Source of the DNA: Bacteroidetes bacterium OLB11
GTDB taxonomy: Bacteria; Bacteroidota; Bacteroidia; Chitinophagales; Chitinophagaceae
Direction: 5' to 3'
DNA: 54,836 bases
Assembly: GCA_001567165.1 (NCBI GenBank)
Contig: LNFQ01000049.1
Span: 1-54,836, forward strand
Below, one piece after another: positions 20,382 to 28,154 of this stretch. The position numbers and the translations under genes were made by a program. The notes below the pieces were generated by a model. The model worked only from the letters and a program-made list of their open reading frames with translations, had not been told where the DNA came from and did not search any database. Positions within the stretch are counted from its first letter, which is position 1; each line of letters opens with the position of its first letter.

Positions 20382-21572
20382 ATGCTAAAAATACTCCGTT
20401 CTCTTATTTTTCTTTTTTTAATTTTAAAAATTGATAATGTCTATGCCCAACTTTTTTCAGAAGATATTATAGTTGGTGCTGAACGATTGGACAAATACCT
20501 TCCTAGTTTAAAAGGTAAAAAAGTGGCTTTGCTTGTCAATCAAACTTCTACTATTCAACAAACCCACTTAGTAGATACCCTGCTCAGTTTGGATATAAAT
20601 ATTGTAAAAATATTTGCACCTGAACATGGATTTAGAGGGACAGCGAGCGCTGGCGAAAAAGTTAAAAATGGAATTGATGTCAAAACCGGAATTCCTATCT
20701 CCTCAATGTATGGAGCATCCAAAAGGCCTACAAAAGAAAGCATGCAAGGGATTGACATTGTTATTTTTGATATTCAAGATGTGGGAGCAAGATTTTATAC
20801 CTACATTTCATCGTTGCAATACATGATGGAAGCTTGCGCAGAATTTAATATACCTCTATTGATATTGGACAGGCCAAATCCGAATGGTTTTTATGTTGAT
20901 GGTCCTATTTTAGAACCGAAGTATAAATCCTTTGTTGGAATGCAACCGATACCCATTGTGCATGGCATGACGGTGGCCGAATATGCTCAAATGCTCAATG
21001 GTGAAAATGGTTGGCAAATCAAAAAAAATGTCAATTGAAAATTGTTGAATGTGAAAATTACAATCATAAAAAATTCTATCAATTACCAATTCCTCCATCT
21101 CCAAATTTAAAAACGCCGACAGCTATTTTTTTGTATCCGTCGCTTTGCTTGTTTGAAGGTACATTGGTCAGTGTGGGGAGAGGAACTGATTTGCCATTTG
21201 AAGTTTGGGGAGCTCCAATATTTCAAAAAGGTGGATATTCATTTGTTCCAAAATCAATGGAAGGAGCTACAAAACCAATGTATGAAGGGCAAACTTGTTA
21301 TGGTGGAAAACTACAAATGGAGCCAGAAGCTGCGTTGAAAATATTAAATCACAAACTCAATTTCACATTCATTAAAAATGCTTACTTCCTAACAAAAAAC
21401 AAACCAACTTTTTTTTAATGATTTCTTTGAAAAGCTCTCTGGTACTTATTCTCTGCGATTGCTAATTATGCAAAATAAATCTGATGAAGAAATCAGAAAT
21501 TCATGGAAAGAAGATGTTGAAAAATTTAAAACTATAAGAAAAAAATATCTCTTATACTCTGATTTTGAATAA
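20382..21572 (+). CDS. NamZ-like exo-beta-N-acetylmuramidase (DUF1343, GH171), two frame breaks
   Basis: A secreted enzyme of about 396 residues in the DUF1343 family. Its characterised member NamZ removes N-acetylmuramic acid from the non-reducing end of peptidoglycan fragments during muropeptide recycling. A signal peptide (LRSLIFLFLILKIDNVYA) is followed by KVALLVNQTS, FAPEHGFRG near residue 85, IPISSMYGASKRPT, VIFDIQDVGARFYTY near 127, LDRPNPNG near 165 and GRGTDLPFEVWGAP near 265. Two homopolymer breaks are seen: eight A at 21021-21028 (nine needed) and eight T at 21409-21416 (seven needed). With both repaired the family C-terminus is complete (NDFFEKLSGTYSLRLLI to KYLLYSDFE). It sits 12 bp after the LutA-like gene and 14 bp before mscS. 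Confidence 0.85.
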
Positions 21573-21586
21573 AAAAATAAACACAG

Positions 21587-22426
21587 ATGAAACAATTTTG
21601 GCGTGAATTTAATGACAACTTATATATTGACCATCTAATAAAGATGGGCTTACTTCCACGTTTGTTTTTTGCGGTTTTATTTGTGCTTGTTGCGTGGTTG
21701 GTAGGGACTTTTATAAATAAAATGTTTAAGTCTAGATTTTCAAAAAAGCTAGATGACCCGATGCTTCCTATTTTCTTTGCAAACATTTTGCGTATCGTCA
21801 TGGTGCTCATCGGATTTGTGTTTGCATTGCAAATTTTAAAGATGGGTGACTTAGCCAAAAGTTTATTGGCAGGTGCTGGTATCACTGCTTTTGTGATTGG
21901 TTTTGCATTAAAAGATATTGGCGAAAATTTTCTTTCCGGAATATTGCTTGCTTCTAAAAAACCTTTTAGAGTAGGTGATTTAATCGAATGTAATGGCGTC
22001 AAAGGAAATGTGACCGCACTTAATTTGAGAGACACCGAAATCAAGACTGCTGATGGGAAAGATGTGTTGATGCCGAATAGTATTTTAATTAAAAATCCAT
22101 TAATGAATTATACAATTGATGGTTCACATCGTTATGAATTTATTGTGAAAATCAATTATGGTGAAGTGGTGAGTTTATCTAAACAAATTTTGGAAAATGT
22201 GATGCAAGAGATAATGGAAAATGAGAAAGCAATGTTTAATGTGAGCGTTCAGTTGGAAGATATTTCGCAAGATGGGTATCAATTTAAAATATTCTATTGG
22301 ATTAATACCACTAAGCCCCATTTGCCTTCGGGGCAAATTCAATCAATGGCAATGATAAACATCATCGAAGAGTTGTCAAAAAATAATATCCAAATCCAGC
22401 GTACAAGCATCAGTATTTCAAAATAA
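21587..22426 (+). CDS. Small-conductance mechanosensitive channel (MscS family)
   Basis: A 279-residue inner-membrane channel that opens under hypo-osmotic stress to release solutes. Three membrane helices lie at residues ~22-45, 60-80 and 85-108. The pore-lining TM3 is visible as LLAGAGITAFVIGFALKDIGENFLSGI (cut: Gly/Ala-rich near residues 89-115). The beta domain follows with KPFRVGDLIECNGVKGNVTALNLRDTEI and MPNSILIKNPLMNY. The C-terminal alpha/beta domain completes the minimal MscS length, with no extra N-terminal helices. It is the last gene of the TPR-ribH run and converges on apaG. Confidence 0.93.
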   Translation: MKQFWREFNDNLYIDHLIKMGLLPRLFFAVLFVLVAWLVGTFINKMFKSRFSKKLDDPMLPIFFANILRIVMVLIGFVFALQILKMGDLAKSLLAGAGITAFVIGFALKDIGENFLSGILLASKKPFRVGDLIECNGVKGNVTALNLRDTEIKTADGKDVLMPNSILIKNPLMNYTIDGSHRYEFIVKINYGEVVSLSKQILENVMQEIMENEKAMFNVSVQLEDISQDGYQFKIFYWINTTKPHLPSGQIQSMAMINIIEELSKNNIQIQRTSISISK

Positions 22427-22533
22427 ATTATTGAAGATTGATTGGCAATTTTTAATATGGGAAACAACAGTTTTATCTACCTCATTAAGATAATATTATT
22501 TTGGATAATAAATTTTGAAAGGAATGAAAGTGA

Positions 22534-22920
22534 TTAGTTTAATTTAAATGGAGTGATTAATTCAAACTCAGGGATATGAACTTTTATTAATTTCTTGTTT
22601 GTTAAGTTTTCCATTTGATAAGTACCGGACATTTTACCCATATCCGTTTTAATGCTTGCTCCTGACACATATTGAAAAGATTCGCCGGGCTCCAAAACAG
22701 GCTGTTGTCCCACTACGCCATCACCTTCTACCTCTCTCACAGAGCCATTACTATCAAATATTCTCCAATGACGTTTTAATAATTTTACCGGAAAGTCGGC
22801 TAAATTGTCAATTGAAATTCGATATGCAAACGTGTATTCATTTAATAGAGGATTTGATTGTTCTTTATTGTAAAAAACCTCCACCGTGATGCTAATCCCT
22901 TCAGTAATTTGTTGTTGCAT
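22534..22920 (-). CDS. apaG: ApaG protein
   Basis: A single-domain protein of 128 residues with the fibronectin type III-like ApaG fold. The biochemical role of ApaG is unsettled; it has been linked to protein interactions and to divalent cation and dinucleotide biology. Family features are TEGISITVEVFYNKEQSNP, the strand YTFAYRISIDNLADFPVKLL, RHWRIFDSNGSVREVEGDGVVGQQPVL (cut: residues ~52-78) and the C-terminal GTYQMEN and IPEFEL. The ATG at 22920 puts MQQQITEGI first, as in relatives; an upstream in-frame start would add nine residues. It precedes no obvious partner and lies 37 bp from the next upstream gene on the same strand. Confidence 0.92.
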   Translation of the reverse strand: MQQQITEGISITVEVFYNKEQSNPLLNEYTFAYRISIDNLADFPVKLLKRHWRIFDSNGSVREVEGDGVVGQQPVLEPGESFQYVSGASIKTDMGKMSGTYQMENLTNKKLIKVHIPEFELITPFKLN

Positions 22921-22957
22921 GTTTTGTAAAAGTAGTACATTTTCCAAATTAAAAAAC

Positions 22958-23284
22958 TTAATTTTCAGGGAGTAAAAAATCGTTCACAATTTGAAAATTA
23001 TTTTCATTATCTCTCGCTTCTATCTCAAAAGGGTTTTGATGATATCCATATTTGATTGAATACAAAAAATAAAAATACACAAATCGAATTTTCCCATATT
23101 CCTCCCATTGTTGAACGTGTTTCAATTCATGATTTAATAATCTTCGATTAGTTAATATCTCCTTTTTGGTAATATTATAAAGATGAATCGTACGACAAAA
23201 TACAATTGCACAATTTTTCGATTTTAATTTATAAGCAGCAATCTTTGCTACCCAAGAGTTTTCTTTGATTTTTACAGGTATCAT
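22958..23284 (-). CDS. Small putative zinc metallopeptidase-like protein (HExxH-type motif)
   Basis: A 108-residue protein with the motif NHELKHVQQWEEYG near residues 51-64, a His-Glu-x-x-His helix of the sort that binds zinc. A second conserved-looking block NPFEIEARDNE near 84-94 could supply a third ligand. Between them lies a hydrophobic stretch IRFVYFYFLYSI that may lie in or on the membrane. The pattern HExxH...Q...E-A resembles DUF4157-like small peptidase domains of Bacteroidota. Its activity is not demonstrated. It sits 12 bp downstream of the bcp stop codon on the same strand, so it is probably cotranscribed with bcp. Confidence 0.6.
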   Translation of the reverse strand: MIPVKIKENSWVAKIAAYKLKSKNCAIVFCRTIHLYNITKKEILTNRRLLNHELKHVQQWEEYGKIRFVYFYFLYSIKYGYHQNPFEIEARDNENNFQIVNDFLLPEN

Positions 23285-23296
23285 TTTAAGAGCATT

Positions 23297-23760
23297 CTAT
23301 TTTATACCCCATGCTTTCAGGATTTGCTCGACATGATTTTTAGCTTGAACTTTTGTAATTACATCAACAATTTTCCCTTTTTCATCAATTAGATAAGTAG
23401 TTCTAAATATTCCCATATATTTTCGTCCATACATATTTTTTTCACCCCACACTTCATATTTCATGAGCATTTCTTTATTCTCATCCGAAAGAAGCGTAAA
23501 AGGCAATTGATGTTTTGCAATAAACTTTGTATGCAATTCGACGCTATCTGCACTGACACCAATTATTTCAATCCCTTTTAATTTTAATAGTTCAAAATGG
23601 TCACGAATATTGCACGCTTGCACTGTGCAAGTTGGTGTCATATCTTTAGGATAAAAATATATAGCCAATTTTTTTCCTAAAAAACTTTTCAATGAAACCT
23701 TTTCTCCATCTTGGTTTTTTTAAAGTAAATGATGGTGCTTTTGCTCCCTTTTTCTAACAT
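23297..23760 (-). CDS. bcp: Peroxiredoxin, Bcp/PrxQ family (two frame breaks)
   Basis: A thiol peroxidase of about 153 residues that reduces hydrogen peroxide and organic hydroperoxides using thioredoxin. From the ATG at 23760 the repaired protein starts MLEKGSKAPSFTLKNQDGEK, the usual Bcp N-terminus. The active-site region is YFYPKDMTPTCTVQACNIRD: peroxidatic Cys in PTCT near residue 46 and the second Cys five residues later, as in atypical two-Cys Bcp. Downstream, IIGVSADS and PFTLLSDEN are also canonical. Frame breaks lie at four T (23739-23742) and seven T (23715-23721) on the plus strand; losing one base at each restores the reading. Read literally the N-terminal third is lost. The thioredoxin gene 450 bp upstream could be its reductant. 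Confidence 0.88.
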
Positions 23761-24213
23761 TTGATTTTATTTTTTTTTAATTGCAAATTTAGTTATCTAT
23801 TCACAATAAATATCTTCTTTGTTTTATTATCAATTTTCTGAATTGTACCTTTTAGTGCTGTGAATAATTTATCAATTTGAAGTTTCAATTTTCTTATAAT
23901 TAATAACCGAATGCAAAATTTGAGCTAATCTTGACAGGGGAAATGTGGCAGGGGTTATGAGATGCTTAATAATAATGTTTTTAAAATACCACAAGAAGTA
24001 GAATATTTTTTAGGAATTTAGTTAAGGCAATTACAAATGAATTTACTCTATCAATATGTAGTTATTAATGTATTTTTTAAACAATTATTGATTTTGATAC
24101 TAATTCATTTTAATATTAATTTAATGGATTTTCTTAATTTGAATTTTTATAAAATCAAATCTCCTCCTCAAAAAAATATCAAAGATGTTTGTAAAGTGTA
24201 GGAGAATAAAAAA
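23761..24213. other. 453-bp intergenic stretch, no gene recognised
   Basis: AT-rich sequence between bcp and the thioredoxin gene. I find no frame of coding character, no RNA gene and no clean repeat. It must hold the bcp promoter and the 3' end of the sulfur operon. A degraded gene cannot be excluded given the length. Confidence 0.5.
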
Positions 24214-24506
24214 CTACATATGTGATTTTATAATTGCTTCCAATTGATTGGCTGGCACAACTCCTGATTGTCGCCAAATGGCTTTGCCGTTTTTAAAAAT
24301 CATCAAAGTGGGAACTCCTTGTATTTGGTTTAACTGAGAGATTTGTGGGTTTTTATCAACATCAATTTTTACAATGGTTGCAGTTTCACCAATTCGTTTT
24401 TTTAAATCTTCTAAAATAGGATTCATCATTTTACATGGTCCACACCATGTAGCAAAAAGTCGATTAAAACCGGTTTGTCTTGATTAATAATTTCTTTAAA
24501 TGTCAT
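24214..24506 (-). CDS. Thioredoxin (one frame break)
   Basis: A small thioredoxin of about 97 residues. Repaired, it reads [20 protein letters not shown] then [10 protein letters not shown], the classical WCGPC active site near residue 22, followed by [23 protein letters not shown] with the cis-Pro (GVPT) near 66 and [17 protein letters not shown]. The break is at five A on the plus strand (24454-24458), one short of six, directly before the active site. Literal reading destroys the CxxC motif in both halves. Its start overlaps the DUF6132 gene by 11 bp, so it is the last gene of the sulfur/redox operon. It could recycle persulfides or peroxiredoxin. Confidence 0.9.
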
Positions 24507-24711
24507 ATTGTTTTTTGTTGTTTTCTTTTTGAAACATAGAGAATATAAGTCCACCCATGATAGCTCCATATACACTGCTATTGAGGGGTTTTGAGGTGAT
24601 GGCACAGGTGCCTGATGCACAGCCTATATATTTCCAATATAGAAACCCACTAATAGTGCCTACTGTGATTCCAATAATCGTCAAAAGGTGTTTAAGAACG
24701 AATTTCTTCAT
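24496..24711 (-). CDS. DUF6132-type small membrane protein
   Basis: A 71-residue protein beginning MKKFVLKHLLTIIGITVGTI with two hydrophobic segments (residues ~7-25 and 46-62) and the cysteine-bearing loop YIGCASGTCAITSKPLNSSVYGA between them. The GC-x-x-G-x-C-x-I motif and the following Gly-rich helix fit the DUF6132 family of Bacteroidota, which has no assigned function. The family is commonly placed beside rhodanese and thioredoxin genes, as here. An upstream in-frame start would add four residues. It overlaps the thioredoxin start by 11 bp and the upstream small membrane gene by 20 bp, which indicates tight translational coupling. Two cysteines in a membrane loop suggest thiol transfer, but that is inference. 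Confidence 0.75.
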   Translation of the reverse strand: MKKFVLKHLLTIIGITVGTISGFLYWKYIGCASGTCAITSKPLNSSVYGAIMGGLIFSMFQKENNKKQYDI

Positions 24712-24943
24712 AAGTAATATCATTGTTTTGTGTTTCTAATTTTTGAGTTTTTTCACTTGGCATATCACAACAAGTGCTACCACCGCAGCATCCCACATTC
24801 AATATGGGCATCAAGGTAAATAATCCTCCGATAGCTGCCATAAGCCACTCTTTCATTAAAATGCTTTGTATGATGATGGCAATACCTAGTATTAGCCGAA
24901 ATCCCCTTTGAAAATTCCAATTTCTTAAAAAGCTATTTTTCAT
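24692..24943 (-). CDS. Small membrane protein with GCCGGSTCC cysteine cluster
   Basis: An 83-residue protein read from the ATG at 24943 (MKNSFLRNWNFQRGFRLILG). Two hydrophobic segments (residues ~14-30 and 35-52) are followed by NVGCCGGSTCCDMP near residues 52-65, four cysteines that could bind metal or persulfide, and a polar tail. The same reading frame runs upstream into the DUF2892 gene without a stop, so an automatic caller would fuse them. The 11-bp spacer with an ATG directly before the family-like N-terminus argues for a separate gene. It is related to the two-helix YgaP/DUF2892-like small proteins seen in rhodanese operons. Function unknown; a role in sulfur handling is inferred from position. 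Confidence 0.6.
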   Translation of the reverse strand: MKNSFLRNWNFQRGFRLILGIAIIIQSILMKEWLMAAIGGLFTLMPILNVGCCGGSTCCDMPSEKTQKLETQNNDITYEEIRS

Positions 24944-24954
24944 GTTGGTTTGTT

Positions 24955-25137
24955 TTATTTTAAATAAAGCATAAATCGGACAAAAATTGATAAATGAAGT
25001 AAGCAATAAAATCAGAGCAAAAGCTCCCAAAGCAATAGCTACTGTGCCAGAAATAAGATTAGTAAAATAGCTGATAGCAATGATTAGTGCTAAACAGATA
25101 CGAATGATCTTGTCGGTTTTTCCTATGTTTTTTTCAT
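24955..25137 (-). CDS. DUF2892 (YgaP-type transmembrane) small protein, probable frame breaks
   Basis: About 60 residues: MKKNIGKTDKIIRICLALII then a second helix and the conserved end SFINFCPIYALF. The N-I-G-x-x-D-x-x-I-R start and the F-C-P-x-Y end are the hallmark of DUF2892, the membrane part of YgaP-type rhodaneses. To start at its own ATG (25137) the A-run needs eight rather than seven bases (plus-strand T-run 25128-25134). To stop at 24955 rather than run into the next gene, a run of four (24958-24961) must be three. Both corrections give 11-bp gaps to the genes on either side. The first is well supported by homology of the start; the second is tentative. Confidence 0.6.
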
Positions 25138-25148
25138 GATATTCATGT

Positions 25149-25756
25149 TTAATTATTTTTTTCGATGATAATAAATACTTCTGCATTCCTTCTTGGAGTA
25201 ATACTATTATAGCAGTTTTCCATTTTTTTAATATGAAAAAACCATCAAATAATTTTTGGTATTCTTCTATTCTTCCTCCAAATGGGGGACCGGGTTTGTC
25301 AAAGTTTTTATTGAAAAGCACTCCTGCAATTTTCCCTTTTTTTGATAATAACGAATGAGCTTTTTGAACATATTCTTCTCGCATTGAAGGAGGAATGGCA
25401 CAGAAAAATGTCTGCTCGATGATGAGGTCAAAATAACCTTGCAGTTTGAAAAAATCTTCACAAAGTACTTGAACATTGGAATGGTTTTTAAATTTCTTTT
25501 CTAAGCGTTCACAGGCTTCCGGCGATATATCAACAACTGTGATATCAGAATATCCTTTTGAAGATAGAAGGGCTGCTTCATATCCACTACCACAGCCGGG
25601 TATCAGCACCTTAGCATCTCTATTTTTATACTGCGAAATGTATTCATCAATAGGAGGTGAGGCATAGCCAATGTCCCAACCGGTTTCATTGTTTTTCCAA
25701 CGCTCGTTCCAAAAGTTTTGGTCTAACTTGCTGATGTTTATTTGATCCTCATTCAT
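25149..25756 (-). CDS. TPMT-type thiol S-methyltransferase (one frame break)
   Basis: A cytoplasmic SAM-dependent methyltransferase of about 202 residues in the thiopurine S-methyltransferase family. Bacterial relatives methylate thiols, sulfide or selenium/tellurium species. It shows FWNERWKNNETGWDIGYASPP at the N-terminus, the SAM loop VLIPGCGSGYEAALL near residue 55 with the acidic VVDISPEA, and FDLIIEQTFFCAIPP near 110. A run of four T on the plus strand (25216-25219, five needed) breaks the frame at KKWK. Repaired, it ends NCYNSITPRRNAEVFIIIE before TAA at 25149, the typical family tail. Without repair it appears fused to two small membrane proteins in a 354-residue product; I regard that fusion as an artefact. 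It starts 9 bp after the dioxygenase-rhodanese gene. Confidence 0.82.
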
Positions 25757-25765
25757 TTCATTCCT

Positions 25766-27184
25766 TTATTTTTGATAAACTTTCGTTTGGCATAAATAAT
25801 CTGTTTTGGGGATAGATGTTTCTTTTGCAATAGCAGCAAAACCTCCTTCTATTTCAGTGAAGTTTCGAAAACCTCTTGCTTGCAAAATGCTGGCGGCTAT
25901 CATGCTTCGATATCCACCTGCACAATGGATGTAAAAATGAGTTTCAGGATTAATATCTTTTATCCATTCATTGATATAAGCCAGTGGTTTGTTGCTAGCA
26001 TCTTTAATGTGTTCAGCAGCGTATTCGCTTTCTTTGCGAGTGTCGATGATGAAGTCTTCGCCTATTTTTACTTCTTTTTCAAATTGAGCAGCATTGATGC
26101 GGTTCACGTGGTCTATTTCTTTACCTGAAGCTTTCCATTCGTCAAAACCACCTTGTAAATAGCCAATAACATTGTCAAAACCAACTCGACTTAATCGAGT
26201 AATGGATTCTGCTTCTTTTCCTAAGTCACATACCAAAAGGATTTCCTGATTTACATTGACAATCATTGCTCCCACCCAAGGTGCAAAATCGCCGGTTAAT
26301 CCAATATTAATTGATTGCGGAACAAATCCTTTTGCAAATTCTAAATTGCTACGTGTGTCTAAAATAAGAGCGTTGGTGTTTTCGGCAATGGATTCAAATT
26401 CGGTGGCGGTTAATGGATTCATTCCTTTTGAAAGAATATGGTCAAAGGAATCATATCCTTGTTTATTCATTGCCACATTCATTCCGAAGTATGCAGGAGG
26501 AGGCAAGAGCCCGTCAGTAACGGCTTTCACAAAAGAGGCTTTGTCTGGTTGATTGAGAGCATAGTTCATCTTTTTTTGATTTCCTAAAGTATCAACTGTT
26601 TCTTTCATCATATTTTTTCCGCAAGCAGACCCTGCACCATGAGCGGGATAAACCGTGATGTCATCATGCAAAGGCATGATTTTTTGATAAAGACTATCAT
26701 ATAACAATCCAGCTAAATCTTCTTGAGAGAGGTTGGCGGCCTTTTGAGCTAAGTCTGGTCGTCCAACATCCCCTAAAAATAAAGTATCTCCACTGAATAA
26801 AGCTTTTTCATTTCCGTTTTCATCGATCAATAAAAAACAAGAGCTTTCAAGCGTGTGACCTGGAGTGTGCAAAAGTTTGATTTGAATATCTCCGATATTA
26901 AAAATCTGATTGTCTTTAGCCACTAGCATATCAAAGTCGGCCGTAGCCGTGGGGCCATACACGATAGTTGCACCGGTTTTCTTACTTAAATCTAAATGGC
27001 CACTTACAAAATCGGCATGAAAGTGAGTTTCAAAAATATATTTGAGCTTCACTTGATCTTTTTCAAGTCTGTCAATATAAGGTTGAGTTTCTCTTAATGG
27101 GTCTATAATAGCCGCTTCTCCATTAGAAGTGATGTAATAGGCTCCTTGAGCTAAGCATCCTGTATAAATTTGTTCTACTTTCAT
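25766..27184 (-). CDS. Persulfide dioxygenase-rhodanese fusion (metallo-beta-lactamase fold, CstB-like)
   Basis: A cytoplasmic protein of 472 residues with an ETHE1-type metallo-beta-lactamase domain followed by two rhodanese domains. The iron-binding motif is THFHADFVSGHLDL near residue 54, then HTPGHTLESS near 107 and FSGDTLFLGDVGRPDL near 130. Rhodanese 1 (residues ~265-355) has LILDTRSNLEFA and a Cys in LVCDLGKEA. Rhodanese 2 (~375-465) has the full loop HCAGGYRSM. Related proteins oxidise glutathione or other low-molecular-weight persulfides to sulfite or thiosulfate and so detoxify sulfide. Substrate here is inferred. It leads a tight six-gene operon and carries its own promoter with a palindromic operator 56 bp upstream of the ATG, shared with the TauE gene. 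Confidence 0.92.
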   Translation of the reverse strand: MKVEQIYTGCLAQGAYYITSNGEAAIIDPLRETQPYIDRLEKDQVKLKYIFETHFHADFVSGHLDLSKKTGATIVYGPTATADFDMLVAKDNQIFNIGDIQIKLLHTPGHTLESSCFLLIDENGNEKALFSGDTLFLGDVGRPDLAQKAANLSQEDLAGLLYDSLYQKIMPLHDDITVYPAHGAGSACGKNMMKETVDTLGNQKKMNYALNQPDKASFVKAVTDGLLPPPAYFGMNVAMNKQGYDSFDHILSKGMNPLTATEFESIAENTNALILDTRSNLEFAKGFVPQSINIGLTGDFAPWVGAMIVNVNQEILLVCDLGKEAESITRLSRVGFDNVIGYLQGGFDEWKASGKEIDHVNRINAAQFEKEVKIGEDFIIDTRKESEYAAEHIKDASNKPLAYINEWIKDINPETHFYIHCAGGYRSMIAASILQARGFRNFTEIEGGFAAIAKETSIPKTDYLCQTKVYQK

Positions 27185-27209
27185 AATCTTTAGATTTTAA
27201 TGTTTAATG

Positions 27210-27217
27210 CAAATTTC
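27210..27217 (-). promoter_or_regulatory. Probable -7 box (GAAATTTG) of the sulfur operon promoter
   Basis: Seven of eight positions match TAnnTTTG. It is separated from the palindrome at 27240-27253 by 22 bp, exactly as in the TauE promoter. No -33 element is present at the usual place; the operator occupies that region, which fits an activator-dependent promoter. Confidence 0.5.
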
Positions 27218-27239
27218 ATGTATTATAAAGAATTTTTGA

Positions 27240-27253
27240 GTAACTAATGTTAC
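27240..27253. promoter_or_regulatory. Putative Crp-family operator GTAACTAATGTTAC
   Basis: A perfect inverted repeat with 5-bp arms (GTAAC/GTTAC) around TAAT. Its flanks TTGA and TTT also match those of the site at 28155. The centre lies close to position -41 of the inferred start, the class II activator position. The presumed binder is the Crp-family protein encoded at 28185-28820. Binding is inference from symmetry, spacing and proximity. Confidence 0.65.
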
Positions 27254-27314
27254 TTTAAATGGAGTTTCTTATAATTTTAACTTTTAGGCTATTTTTTTGA
27301 AGAATATTACTTTA

Positions 27315-28106
27315 TTACAAAACTGTTTCTTTCAAAATGATGTATATACCCATGATTAGCACAAACCACCCAAATGATTTTTTTAATTTTTTACCATCAA
27401 TGAAGTTAGAAAGGTAACTCCCAATAAAAATTCCTAAAGCTGAAACGGAGGTCACACTGAAAATGAGTTGCCAATGTGCTATCTCTTGAAATGAAATAAA
27501 AAATCCACTTAATGAGTTGATTGCAATGATGAGTAGCGAAGTGCCCACGGCTTTTTTCATTGGGATATGAAATAGGTTAACCAAGACAGGTATAATAATA
27601 AAACCACCTCCGGCACCCACTAAGCCTGTAATCATACCGACAAAAAGTCCTTGTATGATTATTTTGATAATAGAAGCGATATCAAATTGGAGATTGGTTT
27701 GTTGCTCATTCTTTTTCTGTTTTATCATACTGATAGATGCAAAAAGCATGAGGACAGCAAACAAGAGCATGAGAAGTTCATTTTTTGAAAGGGTAAAAAA
27801 ACTTGTTTGAAAGATAATAGTAGGTATGGACGGCGTGATCCAAGCTTTCGTTACAAACACAGAAATGATGGATGGAATTCCAAAAAAAAGAACCGTTTTA
27901 AATTCAACCAAATCTTTTTTGACATAGGTATAAACACCAAGAAGACTTGTAATCCCTACGATAAAAAGCGAATAAGTAGTCGCTAAAGTGGCTTCAATTC
28001 CAAAAAGATAAACTAATACCGGAACAGACAGAATACTACCTCCACCGCCAATAAGTCCTAAAGAAATGCCAATTAAAATTGCTGCAAAATAGCCAATGAG
28101 TTCCAT
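27315..28106 (-). CDS. TauE/SafE-family sulfite/organosulfonate exporter
   Basis: An inner-membrane transporter of 263 residues with two homologous bundles of hydrophobic helices. Each bundle opens with a glycine-rich motif: IGISLGLIGGGGSILSVPVLV near residue 13 and GMITGLVGAGGGFIIIPVLV near 155, the TauE/SafE signature. Members export sulfite, sulfonates or related anions. In sulfide-detoxification loci of the cst type a TauE protein accompanies the persulfide dioxygenase and removes its sulfite product, which is the role inferred here. It is transcribed in the same direction as the operon but has its own operator and -7 box. The ATG at 28106 directly precedes the first helix. Confidence 0.9.
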   Translation of the reverse strand: MELIGYFAAILIGISLGLIGGGGSILSVPVLVYLFGIEATLATTYSLFIVGITSLLGVYTYVKKDLVEFKTVLFFGIPSIISVFVTKAWITPSIPTIIFQTSFFTLSKNELLMLLFAVLMLFASISMIKQKKNEQQTNLQFDIASIIKIIIQGLFVGMITGLVGAGGGFIIIPVLVNLFHIPMKKAVGTSLLIIAINSLSGFFISFQEIAHWQLIFSVTSVSALGIFIGSYLSNFIDGKKLKKSFGWFVLIMGIYIILKETVL

Positions 28107-28124
28107 TTCATTTTTTGAATGGTG

Positions 28125-28132
28125 TAAAGATA
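28125..28132 (-). promoter_or_regulatory. Probable -7 box (TATCTTTA) of the TauE promoter
   Basis: Seven of eight positions match TAnnTTTG. It lies 22 bp from the operator at 28155-28168 and 18 bp upstream of the TauE ATG, so the leader would be very short. Confidence 0.55.
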
Positions 28133-28154
28133 GTTTTTCATACTAGTTTGTTGA

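Noticed and set aside
21153..21338. Extra plus-strand frame inside the NamZ-like gene
   Set aside because: It is an out-of-register reading of the conserved GRGTDLPFEVWGAP region.
24692..25756. Novel TPMT-DUF2892-membrane fusion protein
   Set aside because: The alternative frame gives a complete TPMT C-terminus and a stop, and each downstream module has its own ATG after an 11-bp gap. The fusion is better explained by homopolymer breaks.
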